64,000 bases of DNA, taken from Rhodoferax sp. TS-BS-61-7. GTDB lineage: Bacteria > Pseudomonadota > Gammaproteobacteria > Burkholderiales > Burkholderiaceae_C. The position numbers and the translations under genes were made by a program. The stretch spans positions 1 to 64,000 of the forward strand of contig NZ_PTQY01000003.1 of the NCBI RefSeq assembly GCF_002943465.1. The letters run 5' to 3'. Under the pieces are notes generated by a model, which made no database searches, was not told the origin of the DNA, and saw nothing but the letters and a program-made list of their open reading frames with translations. Positions within the stretch are counted from its first letter, which is position 1. Every line of letters starts with the position of its first letter. Shown in pieces: positions 53,189 to 61,289 of the stretch.

Positions 53189-54763
53189 TTGATCAAGAAA
53201 TTCATCGACAAATTGCTGGGCAAGAGCCCGTCTGCCGCCAGTAAAAAGCCCCAGTTCGGTAAACGGGTGGAAGTGCCTGTCTCTGTCCACGGTATCGATC
53301 CCAACCTAGTGGACGAACGCGCCATCAACGTCGTGCGCACCCTGCAGCAAGCCGGGTTTGAAGCCTATGTGGTGGGCGGCGCCGTACGCGACCTGCTGGT
53401 CGGCCTGCGCCCCAAAGACTTTGACGTGGCCACCAACGCCACACCGGAGCAGGTCAAGGGCCTGTTCCGCCGTGCCTTCATCATTGGCCGGCGCTTTCGC
53501 ATCGTGCACGTGGTCTATGGCCGCGGGCGTGAGCACGAAGTGATTGAAGTCTCTACCTTCCGTGCCTACCTGGACAACGCCGCCGCCGAACAGGTGGCGG
53601 GCAACGAACGCACCAGCAAAAACGAGCTCGCCGGCATGAAACACGCCGTCGACAGCACCGGCCGGGTGCTGCGCGACAACGTCTGGGGCCCGCAGGAAGA
53701 AGACGCGGTGCGCCGCGACTTCACCATCAACGCGATGTACTACGACCCCGAGACGCAAATCGTGGTCGATTACCACAACGGCTTGAAGGACGCGAAAAGC
53801 CGCACCCTGCGCATGATCGGCGACGCTGCCACGCGTTACCGCGAAGACCCGGTGCGCATCATCCGCGCCATCCGTTTCTCTGCCAAGTTGAGCCCGCTGG
53901 GCTTCAAGCTGGAAGCCAAAACCGCCGGCCCGCTGATTAAGAGCCAGAGCCTGTTGAACGACGTGCCGCAAAGCCGTTTGTTCGACGAAATGCTCAAGCT
54001 GCTGCAGACCGGTCACGCGCTGGCTTCGGTGGAGCAACTCAAGTTCTTGGGCATGGCCCGCGGCATTTACCCGCTGCTGGACGTGGTGGTGGAGCGCGCC
54101 GAGCAGCCCTTTGTGGCTGCCGCCCTCAAAGACACCGACCGCCGTGTGGGAGAAGGCAAACCCGTGGCGCCCAGCTTCCTGCTGGCCTGTGTGTTGTGGG
54201 CCGACGTGCGCGATGGCTGGGACCAGCGCATGAAAAATGGCCAGCACGGCCATCCAGCACTGCAAGACGCGATCGAGGACGTGTTCAACGCGCGTATTGG
54301 TGATGTGTCCGGCCGCGGCAAGCTGGCCGGCGACATGCGCGAAATATGGCTCATGCAGCCCCGCTTCGAGAAACGTGTGGGCAGCACGCCCTTTGGCATG
54401 GTGGACCAGCCGCGTTTCCGTGCGGCGTTCGACTTCATGCGCCTGCGCGCTGACGCCGGTGAAATTGACGAGGTCTTGGCCGACTGGTGGCAAGAGTTCA
54501 GCATGGCCAGCGACGATGTGCGCCAGGACATGGTGGACCAGGTGCGTACCGAACAACAACAGCAGCGCAAACAAGCGCCGCGTGTGCACCGCGCACCGGC
54601 CAAATCGGCGCCTGCCGGCCCGGCCGCCGCGGATGCAGTGGACAACAGCCCCGAAGCAGACTTTCCCGCCGATGGCCACGATGCCCCACGCAAACGCCGC
54701 CGTCGCCGCCGCTCTGGCGCGGGCAGAGCCGAGGGTGGCGCATCCGGCGGCAGCGCCGAATAA
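53189..54763 (+). CDS. pcnB: Poly(A) polymerase I
   Basis: PcnB adds 3' poly(A) tails that speed up RNA decay. The 524-residue protein belongs to the class-II nucleotidyltransferases. It has GGAVRDLLVGLRPKDFDVAT near 55-75 with the catalytic Asp pair, RRAFIIGRRFRIVHV, the VRRDFTINAM segment near 175, and EDPVRIIRAIRFSAKL. A long Ala/Pro-rich C-terminal tail ends in a very basic RKRRRRRRSGAGR cluster, probably for RNA or membrane binding. The start is a TTG at 53189, because the conserved N-terminus begins at once and no ATG fits. folK follows 14 bases after. Confidence 0.94.
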   Translation: MIKKFIDKLLGKSPSAASKKPQFGKRVEVPVSVHGIDPNLVDERAINVVRTLQQAGFEAYVVGGAVRDLLVGLRPKDFDVATNATPEQVKGLFRRAFIIGRRFRIVHVVYGRGREHEVIEVSTFRAYLDNAAAEQVAGNERTSKNELAGMKHAVDSTGRVLRDNVWGPQEEDAVRRDFTINAMYYDPETQIVVDYHNGLKDAKSRTLRMIGDAATRYREDPVRIIRAIRFSAKLSPLGFKLEAKTAGPLIKSQSLLNDVPQSRLFDEMLKLLQTGHALASVEQLKFLGMARGIYPLLDVVVERAEQPFVAAALKDTDRRVGEGKPVAPSFLLACVLWADVRDGWDQRMKNGQHGHPALQDAIEDVFNARIGDVSGRGKLAGDMREIWLMQPRFEKRVGSTPFGMVDQPRFRAAFDFMRLRADAGEIDEVLADWWQEFSMASDDVRQDMVDQVRTEQQQQRKQAPRVHRAPAKSAPAGPAAADAVDNSPEADFPADGHDAPRKRRRRRRSGAGRAEGGASGGSAE

Positions 54764-54777
54764 GCCGACGTTTCACC

Positions 54778-55248
54778 ATGCGTGCGCCGGTGCTGGCCTA
54801 CATCGGCCTGGGGGCCAACCTCGGGGAACCGGTGGCTGCACTGCAGGCAGCGCTGGCGGCGCTGGCCACCGTGCCCCAGTGCACGCTGCGGCGCCAGTCC
54901 GCCTTGTACGGCAGCGCCCCGATTGACTCCAGCGGCCCCGACTATGTCAACGCGGTGGCCGAACTCTCCACCACCCTCAGCGCCCCCGCCTTGTTGCAAG
55001 CTCTGCAGCAAATCGAGCTAGACGCCGGGCGCGAACGCCCCTACCGCAACGCCCCGCGCACGCTGGACCTGGATGTGCTGCTGTATGGCAGCGCCACCAT
55101 CCACAGTGCCACCCTGATCGTGCCGCACCCGCGCATGCGCGAGCGCGCTTTTGTGCTGCTGCCGCTGGCTGAATTGCTGCCGGACCAAGTAAGCCCCCTT
55201 GATTTAGCGGCGGTGCAAGACCAGGGGGTTTGGCGCATGGCAGGGTAA
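54778..55248 (+). CDS. folK: HPPK, 6-hydroxymethyl-7,8-dihydropterin pyrophosphokinase
   Basis: FolK transfers pyrophosphate from ATP to the pterin in folate synthesis. The 156-residue protein has the family start AYIGLGANLGEP, the pterin segment SALYGSAPIDSSGPDYVNAV near 45, and the ATP/Mg motif RTLDLDVLLYG near 95. The ATG at 54778 gives the usual N-terminus. Earlier in-frame ATGs lie in pcnB. pcnB-folK is a familiar pair in betaproteobacteria. Confidence 0.95.
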   Translation: MRAPVLAYIGLGANLGEPVAALQAALAALATVPQCTLRRQSALYGSAPIDSSGPDYVNAVAELSTTLSAPALLQALQQIELDAGRERPYRNAPRTLDLDVLLYGSATIHSATLIVPHPRMRERAFVLLPLAELLPDQVSPLDLAAVQDQGVWRMAG

Positions 55249-55319
55249 ATCCGGTCAATTCCCCCCATTTTCCAACGCTCCCGCATGGTTAAATTACAGA
55301 ATAATTAAAGGAGATTGGA

Positions 55320-56909
55320 ATGCGTTTTGACCGACTGCGTCTGGCCACCAAGTTGTGGGCTGCGATGGGCCTGATGGTGGTGCTGTTGGCCATCATCATT
55401 GCGTTTACTGCCCTGCAGTCCCGCAAGTCCCGCGAGGCCTACGGTGCTGTGAATGCGGCCATGCTGGCGCAAATCAAGACGGCCAACCAGTGGGCGGCGC
55501 TGGTCGACGTGAACACCACCCGTGCCTATGCGGTGGTGGTTTCGGTGGACCCGGGCGTGGCCAATGCCTTCAAGGATGAAATTGCCCAGAGCAATACCAA
55601 GATTGAAGAGCTGCAAAAAGCCATTGAGGCCGCGGACCCGACCGAGGCCGACAAAGCCCAGCTCGCCAAAATCACCGAGCTGCGCAAAAAACTGCAGGAC
55701 CTGACCAGCCAGACCGCGCTGCTCAAGGTCGTCAAACCCGGCGAAATGCCCGCCTTTGTGGAGACCCAGTACCGCCCGGCAGTCAAGGCCCTGCAGGACG
55801 CGCACCAGCAGTTTGTGCTGATGCAGGACGCCGCCAACGAGGCCTTGCGCGAGACTTTCGAGGCCGAGGGCCGCAAGCTAATTTTGATGTCGGCAGGGGG
55901 CCTGGTGGTGCTGATCGGGGGCATCTTGGTGGGCGCGGCTTTCTTGATCCGCTCCATCAAACAACCCCTGCTGCAGGCCAACGACCTGGCGGCCCGTATT
56001 GCCGAGGGGGACCTGAGTGGTCATGTGGATGAAACCCGGGCCGACGAGTTCGGCGACCTGATGCGGTCGCTGGCCGCCATGAACCGCTCGCTCGGCCTCA
56101 TGGTGTCCCAGGTGCGCCACAGCACCGACAGCATTGCCACCGCCAGCTCCGAGATTGCCTCGGGCAACAACGACCTGGCCCAGCGCACCGAGCAAACATC
56201 GAGCAACCTGGCCTCCACCGCGTCCAGCATGGACAGCCTAACGCATGCCGTGCGCATGAGTTCGGACAACGCCCACCAGGCTGCCACGCTGGCGGCCAAT
56301 GCCTCCAACGTGGCCCAGCGCGGTGGCGAGGTGGTGTCGCAGGTGGTCAGCACCATGCAGCAGATCGACGCCAGCAGCAAAAAGATTGCCGACATCATCA
56401 GCGTGATCGACGGCATTGCCTTCCAGACCAATATCCTGGCGCTGAACGCCGCGGTGGAAGCCGCGCGTGCCGGTGAACAGGGCAGGGGTTTTGCCGTGGT
56501 GGCGAGTGAGGTGCGCAGCCTGGCCGGCCGCAGCGCCGAGGCTGCCAAGGAGATTAAGGGCCTGATCGGTACCTCGGTGGACAAGGTCGAGTCGGGCACC
56601 AAGCTGGTAACGGCCGCCGGTGCCACCATGCAGGAGATTGTGCAAAGTGTGCGCCGCGTGGTGGACGTGATTGGTGAGATCACCGCAGCGTCCAGCGAGC
56701 AGAGCGCGGGTATTGCCGAGGTCAACCAGTCCGTGGGCAACCTCGATCAGATGACGCAGCAGAACGCCGCGCTGGTGGAAGAAAGTGCGGCGGCGGCCGA
56801 GAGCCTGCGTGACCAGGCGGCCCAGTTGGCGCAGGCGGTGGCGGTGTTCAAGGTGGCGCCGCAGCTGGCGCACACAGGCTCTTCGGGTGCGCCCTTGTTG
56901 CTGAGCTAG
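55320..56909 (+). CDS. Methyl-accepting chemotaxis protein
   Basis: The 529-residue receptor has a first membrane helix at about 12-33, a four-helix-type periplasmic sensor of about 150 residues (34-185), a second helix near 187-210, a HAMP domain (211-265) and a full signalling domain (about 280-515) with the hairpin tip IAFQTNILALNAAVEAARAG near 380. No C-terminal CheR-binding pentapeptide is present. The protein ends GAPLLLS. It is monocistronic, starts after the ribosome site AAGGAG, and has its own terminator. The ligand is unknown. Confidence 0.95.
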   Translation: MRFDRLRLATKLWAAMGLMVVLLAIIIAFTALQSRKSREAYGAVNAAMLAQIKTANQWAALVDVNTTRAYAVVVSVDPGVANAFKDEIAQSNTKIEELQKAIEAADPTEADKAQLAKITELRKKLQDLTSQTALLKVVKPGEMPAFVETQYRPAVKALQDAHQQFVLMQDAANEALRETFEAEGRKLILMSAGGLVVLIGGILVGAAFLIRSIKQPLLQANDLAARIAEGDLSGHVDETRADEFGDLMRSLAAMNRSLGLMVSQVRHSTDSIATASSEIASGNNDLAQRTEQTSSNLASTASSMDSLTHAVRMSSDNAHQAATLAANASNVAQRGGEVVSQVVSTMQQIDASSKKIADIISVIDGIAFQTNILALNAAVEAARAGEQGRGFAVVASEVRSLAGRSAEAAKEIKGLIGTSVDKVESGTKLVTAAGATMQEIVQSVRRVVDVIGEITAASSEQSAGIAEVNQSVGNLDQMTQQNAALVEESAAAAESLRDQAAQLAQAVAVFKVAPQLAHTGSSGAPLLLS

Positions 56910-56927
56910 GCAGAGCCATTCGCCCAC

Positions 56928-56957
56928 AAAAAAGCGCTGCCTCGGCAGCGCTTTTTT
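56928..56957. terminator. Bidirectional Rho-independent terminator
   Basis: The 8-bp stem GCGCTGCC/GGCAGCGC with a TC loop is flanked by AAAAAA and TTTTTT. It separates the chemoreceptor gene and the convergent RidA gene and can stop both. Confidence 0.95.
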
Positions 56958-56980
56958 CATGGGGAAGCCGAGTCGGGAGT

Positions 56981-57439
56981 TCAGGCTACTTCGGCAATCA
57001 GCTCAATCTCCACGCAGGCGCCCATGGGGATTTGTGCCACACCAAAGGCGCTGCGCGCATGCGCGCCCACTTGCGGGCCAAACACTTCACCCAGCAGCTC
57101 GCTGCAGCCATTGGTCACCAGGTGCTGCTCGGTGAAGTCGCCGGTGGAGTTGACCAGGGACATGACCTTGACGATACGTGTGACACGGTTCAGGTCGCCC
57201 ACGGCGGCGTGCAGCGTGCCCATCAGGTCGATGGCGATGGCGCGTGCGGCGGCCTTGCCCTCTTCAGTCGTGGTGTTTTTGCCCAACTGGCCCACCCAAG
57301 GTTTGCCGTCTTTTTTGGCAATGTGGCCGCTGATAAAAACCAGGTTGCCGGTCTGCACAAAGGGCACATAGGCCGCAGCGGGCACGGCCACGGGCGGCAG
57401 GGTGATCTGGAGGGCGGCGAGTTTGTCGTAAATGCTCAT
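56981..57439 (-). CDS. RidA-family protein, YjgF-like (long form)
   Basis: The 152-residue protein has the RidA fold in its longer, about 150-residue version: VPFVQTGNLVFISGHIAKKD near 30, VGQLGKNTTTEEGKAAARAI and a VTRIVKVMSLVNST segment. The C-terminal ARSAFGVAQIPMGACVEIEL contains the conserved Arg of the active site. It probably hydrolyses reactive imines, or acts as a related deaminase. The ATG at 57439 has AAGGAAC upstream, which sits directly next to a repeat copy. It follows the transglutaminase-like gene by 60 bases. Confidence 0.92.
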   Translation of the reverse strand: MSIYDKLAALQITLPPVAVPAAAYVPFVQTGNLVFISGHIAKKDGKPWVGQLGKNTTTEEGKAAARAIAIDLMGTLHAAVGDLNRVTRIVKVMSLVNSTGDFTEQHLVTNGCSELLGEVFGPQVGAHARSAFGVAQIPMGACVEIELIAEVA

Positions 57440-57450
57440 ACAAGTTCCTT

Positions 57451-57512
57451 TGAATAAAAAGTGCCTCTGGCACTTATGGATACTGCGCCAGCAGCTATTT
57501 AATTGATAGCGC
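57451..57512 (-). repeat. Dispersed repeat copy 8 (reverse)
   Basis: Read on the minus strand it starts CGCTATCAATTAAATAGC, continues TGCTGGCGCAGTATCCAT and ends GCCAGAGGCACTTTTT. Its first bases encode the last residues (AIN) and the TAA stop of the transglutaminase-like gene. The copy then fills the gap to the RidA ribosome site. Confidence 0.85.
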
Positions 57513-58494
57513 CTTGGGTCTGACTCTGGCCACCGCCCTGGGACTGGCTTTGTCCTTGGGTTTGGGAGGCCTCGGCTATGGGCGCGGAGCCGTTATTGTC
57601 GCTGCGGATGTCTTCCACCGTCACCCCCACGGTCAGCGTGTGGCTGGCGCCGCCGTGGATCACACCGCGCAGCGGCGACACATCCCCAAAGTCGCGCCCG
57701 GTGGCCACGGTCACATAGTCCACACCCGGGGCAAACCAGCCCCAGCGATTGTTGGTTGGGTCCAGGTCCACCCAGCGCTGGCCCTCGGGCAGGTCGCCCA
57801 CATAGACGCTGACCCAGGCGTGTGAGGCATCGCTGCCCACCAGCTTGACCTCGCCCGGCGCGGGCTGCGTCAGCAGGTAGCCGCTCACATAACGTGCGGG
57901 CAGACCCATGCTGCGCAGGCCGGCCAGCATGATGTGGGCAAAGTCTTGGCACACGCCTTTGCGTTGCTCCAGCGCCTGCAGGGCGGGGGTGTTGATCTGG
58001 GTGCTTTCGCTCTCGTAGGTGAAGTCGGTGTGGATGCGCTCCATCAGGTCCACCGCCACGGCCAGCACACTGGCGCCGGCCACAAAACTGGGCCGTGCGT
58101 AGCCGGCAAACTCCTGGCGGCGCGGCACAAAGGGTGAGGCAAACACAAATTCCGACGCCGCTTCGAAGGGCGTGTGCGCCTGGTAACGCAGCCGGTCGCG
58201 CAGTTGCTCCCAAGGTTGCGCACTCTCGGGCCGGGCATGGGCGCTGGTGGACACGATGCTCATGGCCTGCACCTCCAGCACCGGGTGCGGCACCTGCAGC
58301 GAGAAAAAACAGCGCGTGTTGCCATACACGTCCAGCGTGTTGCGCTGCTGCGCCGGCTGCGGGCTGATGGTGAGGGCGTGGCTCAGCAGGTTTTGCCCGG
58401 CGTGTTGCAGCGGCTGCAGGTAGGCCACGTGCTGCGCCGTCTCGACCGCCGGCTGGTAGTCGTAGCGTGTGTGGTGGGTAACTTGTAGCAGCAT
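57499..58494 (-). CDS. Transglutaminase-like protein of the ATP-grasp/alpha-E system
   Basis: The 331-residue protein begins MLLQVTHHTRYDYQPAVETA, the N-terminal beta domain of the bacterial transglutaminase-like family, and has the papain-like core. Cys is in QRKGVCQDFAHI near 192, His in SDASHAWVSVY near 230, and Asp in WVDLDPTNN near 247, so the triad is intact. A Gln/Ser/Gly-rich tail (SQTQGQSQSQ) follows, and the last codons and stop come from a repeat copy. The ATG shares a base with the stop of the ATP-grasp gene (TGATG). It is predicted to cut, or transfer to, peptides made by that ligase. Confidence 0.93.
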   Translation of the reverse strand: MLLQVTHHTRYDYQPAVETAQHVAYLQPLQHAGQNLLSHALTISPQPAQQRNTLDVYGNTRCFFSLQVPHPVLEVQAMSIVSTSAHARPESAQPWEQLRDRLRYQAHTPFEAASEFVFASPFVPRRQEFAGYARPSFVAGASVLAVAVDLMERIHTDFTYESESTQINTPALQALEQRKGVCQDFAHIMLAGLRSMGLPARYVSGYLLTQPAPGEVKLVGSDASHAWVSVYVGDLPEGQRWVDLDPTNNRWGWFAPGVDYVTVATGRDFGDVSPLRGVIHGGASHTLTVGVTVEDIRSDNNGSAPIAEASQTQGQSQSQGGGQSQTQGAIN

Positions 58495-61160
58495 CAGGTG
58501 CCCACACTGTGTTTGGTGTGGCCCGAGTGGGTGAAGTAGGTGGTGCTGATGTCTTCGGACACCGTGAACGCACACTCGCTCAAAGCGTCCAGCAGGTTGC
58601 GCAGGGCCGGTGCACTGGGCTCGCCTTCGGGCGTCTCGCACAGGTGGGCCAGGTCCCAGGTGTCAGGGTTGGGCACCTGCAGCGACATGCTGCTCATTTC
58701 ACCCGCCGGGCTCTGCGCCAGCTTGGCCAGGCGCCCGCGCAGCGTGTGCGCCACCCAGCCCAGCGAGCGCGGGTTGTCACGGTCCAGCACCAGCAGATCG
58801 GTCAGTGCGGCAATATCGCGGCTTTGCTGGTACTGGGCGTGGAAGGTGATGGTGCTGTCAAACAGCGTGAGCAGGGCTTCAAAGCCGCCATCGGTGTCCA
58901 CCGCGCCGGTCTCAAAACTGCGCGCCAGCGCGCTGGCCAGAAAGTGCAGGCGCTCCACATGGCGGCCAATGCTGAGCAGGCGCCAGCCGTCGTCGCGGGT
59001 CATGCGGTCGGTTTGTGCGCCGGTGATAGCGGCCAGCTGGTCACTCAGGTCACCCAGCACCCGCAGGGCCTGGGCGGGGGCGTAGTCGCCCTGGGCCGCA
59101 AGGCGGGCGCTCTGGTGGAACAGGGTTTCTTCGGCCCGCACGATGGTGTGCCAGTGCTCTTGCGAGAGGCGCTCGCGCACCGTGGCCGCGGTCATTTTGA
59201 GCGCGCGCACATTAAAGCCCACGCTGGTGGCTCCCTCGGCCGAGGCCAGGCTGGCGATCAGCGTGCGCTCAAATACCCGGCGCGCCTGCACGGCGGACGG
59301 GGTGCCCGGCAGCACCAAGGTGTTGGCCACGGCCATTTGGCTCAGCCACTGCAGCAGCGGCACCGAGCTTTGTTCTTCGCCGCCCAGGCAATCCAGCGTC
59401 AGCGCGGCCAGGCGCACCGAGTTCTCAGAACGTTCGGTGTAGCGGCCCAGCCAGTACAGGTTTTCGGCCGCGCGGCTGGTGACCAGGCGCTTGCGCTGGG
59501 CCAGCACGGCGGGGGTAAGGGCGCTGGGCAGCAGGGTGGTGGTGTCCACCTCACCCTCGGTCAGGGCCCACACATCGGCACTGCTGCCGCCGCGCTGCAT
59601 GCTGGCAATGTCGGCGCTGGTGCCGGCCACGCGGGCCAGGCCCCCGGGCAACACACGCCAGTGCGGGCGGCCTGCGGCATCCAACCCGTCCGACACGGCA
59701 AACACCCGCAGCAGCGCCGAACGCGCCACCATGGCGCTGGGCTGCCCGGCACTGGCGCTGTGCCAGGTGGGTATTTGCGAGAGCGGCATGTAGGCCTGCA
59801 CCGTGTGGTCTTCACTCTGGCGCATGATGCGGCCGGCCCAGGCGTCCAGCGCCGTTTGGCCCAGGGTGTGGCCCAGCACCGACTCGAAACTGGTGTGGAT
59901 GCTGGAGCCCGGGTAGGTGGGCTTGATGGTGTGCTCGCGCAGGCGTGGCAGGGCCTCTTCCATGGCACTGCGTTCGCCGCACCACCAGCTGGGCAGGGCG
60001 GGCAGGCTCAGGTCTTCGCCCAGCGCGTGCTGCGCCAGCGCGGGCAAAAAGCCCAAGAGCGCAGGGGATTCGAGAAACGCCGAGCCTGGCGCATTGGCCA
60101 CCAAAACATTGCCTGCGCGGATGGCCTGCAGCAGGCCGGGCACGCCCAGGGTGGAGTCGGGGCGCAGCTCCAGTGGGTCCAGGTACTGGTCGTCCACGCG
60201 CTTGAGCAAACCGTGCACCGGCACCAGGCCGCGCAGCGTCTTGAGGAACAGGCGCTCGTCGCGCACGATCAGGTCGCTGCCTTCCACCAGGCTCAGGCCC
60301 AAGTAGCGCGCCAGGTAGGCGTGTTCAAAATAAGTTTCGTTGTAAGGGCCCGGCGTCAACAGCGCAATGTGGGCGTCGGCGCCAGCCGGGCTGTGCGCCT
60401 TCAGGCTGTCCATCAGGGCGCGGTAGGTGCCGGCCAGGCGCTGCACCTTGAGCGCCTGGAAGGCCTGCGGAAACTGGCGCGACACAGCCAACCGGTTCTC
60501 CAGCAGGTAGCCCAGGCCGCTGGGCGCCTGGCAGCGCTGGCCCACTACCCACCAGTTGCCATCGGGCCCGCGGGCCAGGTCAAAGGCGGTGACATGCAGA
60601 TGGCGCCCACCCACGGGCCGCACACCGGCCATGGCGCGCAGGTAGCCGGGGTGGCCATGTACCAGGGCGGGGGGCAGCAGGCCCTGGGCCAGGTAGGTTT
60701 GCGGGCCGTAGACATCGGCCATCACCGCCTCCAGCAGGCGCATGCGCTGCTGCACACCGGCTTCGATGTGCTGCCAGCTCGGCGCGTCCACCATCAGCGG
60801 AAACAGGTCCAGTGACCAGGGGCGCTGCGGGCCTTCGGCATCGGCGTAGACGTTGTAGGTGACGCCGTTGTCGCGGATCTGGCGCTGCAGGCTGGCGGCC
60901 CGGGCATCCAGCTCGGCGCTGGTGCGGGCCTCCATATTGGCAAAGAATTGGCCCCAAGCCCCCGTGAAATTTGCGCGAGCAGCTATAAAATTGATAGCAT
61001 TTTCGGAAGGGGCGGAGGGTTGGTTGCCGGCTTTGGGCAGCACGGTAGCGCGCAGCTCGTCAAAGTGCCCGGCGGCGGCCATGCACAGGCGGGCCCGGGA
61101 CAGCACGTCGGCGTCGGTGGCGGGGCTGTTCACGGCGAGGGGGTCAAGAGAGGAATTCAC
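58494..61160 (-). CDS. Fused circularly permuted ATP-grasp and alpha-E protein
   Basis: The 888-residue protein joins two modules that are often separate genes. Residues about 60-500 form a circularly permuted ATP-grasp ligase: NGVTYNVYADAEGPQRPWSL near 100, the TPGPYNETYFEHAYLARYLG segment near 280 and GVPGLLQAIRAGNVLVANAPG near 350 are recognisable. Residues about 570-885 form an alpha-E helical domain (RAAENLYWLGRYTERSENSV near 575). Related proteins are predicted to make an amide-linked peptide or tag. GTG 61160 was chosen because the reading beyond it looks non-conserved. About residues 55-72 (AINFIAARANFTGAWGQFF) are encoded by a dispersed repeat read in frame, possibly a disruption of the N-terminus. 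Confidence 0.92.
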   Translation of the reverse strand: MNSSLDPLAVNSPATDADVLSRARLCMAAAGHFDELRATVLPKAGNQPSAPSENAINFIAARANFTGAWGQFFANMEARTSAELDARAASLQRQIRDNGVTYNVYADAEGPQRPWSLDLFPLMVDAPSWQHIEAGVQQRMRLLEAVMADVYGPQTYLAQGLLPPALVHGHPGYLRAMAGVRPVGGRHLHVTAFDLARGPDGNWWVVGQRCQAPSGLGYLLENRLAVSRQFPQAFQALKVQRLAGTYRALMDSLKAHSPAGADAHIALLTPGPYNETYFEHAYLARYLGLSLVEGSDLIVRDERLFLKTLRGLVPVHGLLKRVDDQYLDPLELRPDSTLGVPGLLQAIRAGNVLVANAPGSAFLESPALLGFLPALAQHALGEDLSLPALPSWWCGERSAMEEALPRLREHTIKPTYPGSSIHTSFESVLGHTLGQTALDAWAGRIMRQSEDHTVQAYMPLSQIPTWHSASAGQPSAMVARSALLRVFAVSDGLDAAGRPHWRVLPGGLARVAGTSADIASMQRGGSSADVWALTEGEVDTTTLLPSALTPAVLAQRKRLVTSRAAENLYWLGRYTERSENSVRLAALTLDCLGGEEQSSVPLLQWLSQMAVANTLVLPGTPSAVQARRVFERTLIASLASAEGATSVGFNVRALKMTAATVRERLSQEHWHTIVRAEETLFHQSARLAAQGDYAPAQALRVLGDLSDQLAAITGAQTDRMTRDDGWRLLSIGRHVERLHFLASALARSFETGAVDTDGGFEALLTLFDSTITFHAQYQQSRDIAALTDLLVLDRDNPRSLGWVAHTLRGRLAKLAQSPAGEMSSMSLQVPNPDTWDLAHLCETPEGEPSAPALRNLLDALSECAFTVSEDISTTYFTHSGHTKHSVGT
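60945..60999 (-). repeat. Dispersed repeat copy 9 (reverse), inside the ATP-grasp gene
   Basis: Read on the minus strand it starts TGCTATCAATTTTATAGC, continues TGCTCGCGCAAATTTCAC and ends GGGGCTTGGGGCCAATTC. All blocks of the repeat are present, and the copy lies wholly within the ATP-grasp coding region without breaking the frame. Confidence 0.9.
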
Positions 61161-61289
61161 TGGCCTGAGTATGCCAGCGCAGGGGGCGCCGGGGGCCTGG
61201 AACTTGCACGCAAGGCCCGTGCCGAGCCAAGTCGGGCAAAGCCCGCTACCATGCCGCGGAGAGCTGGGATCACAACCGTTGGAGACCCT

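Noticed and set aside
58509..60815. 768-codon open frame antisense to the ATP-grasp gene
   Set aside because: It is long only because of GC-rich codon bias. The translation is a low-complexity Gly/Gln/Ala/His mixture without family features.
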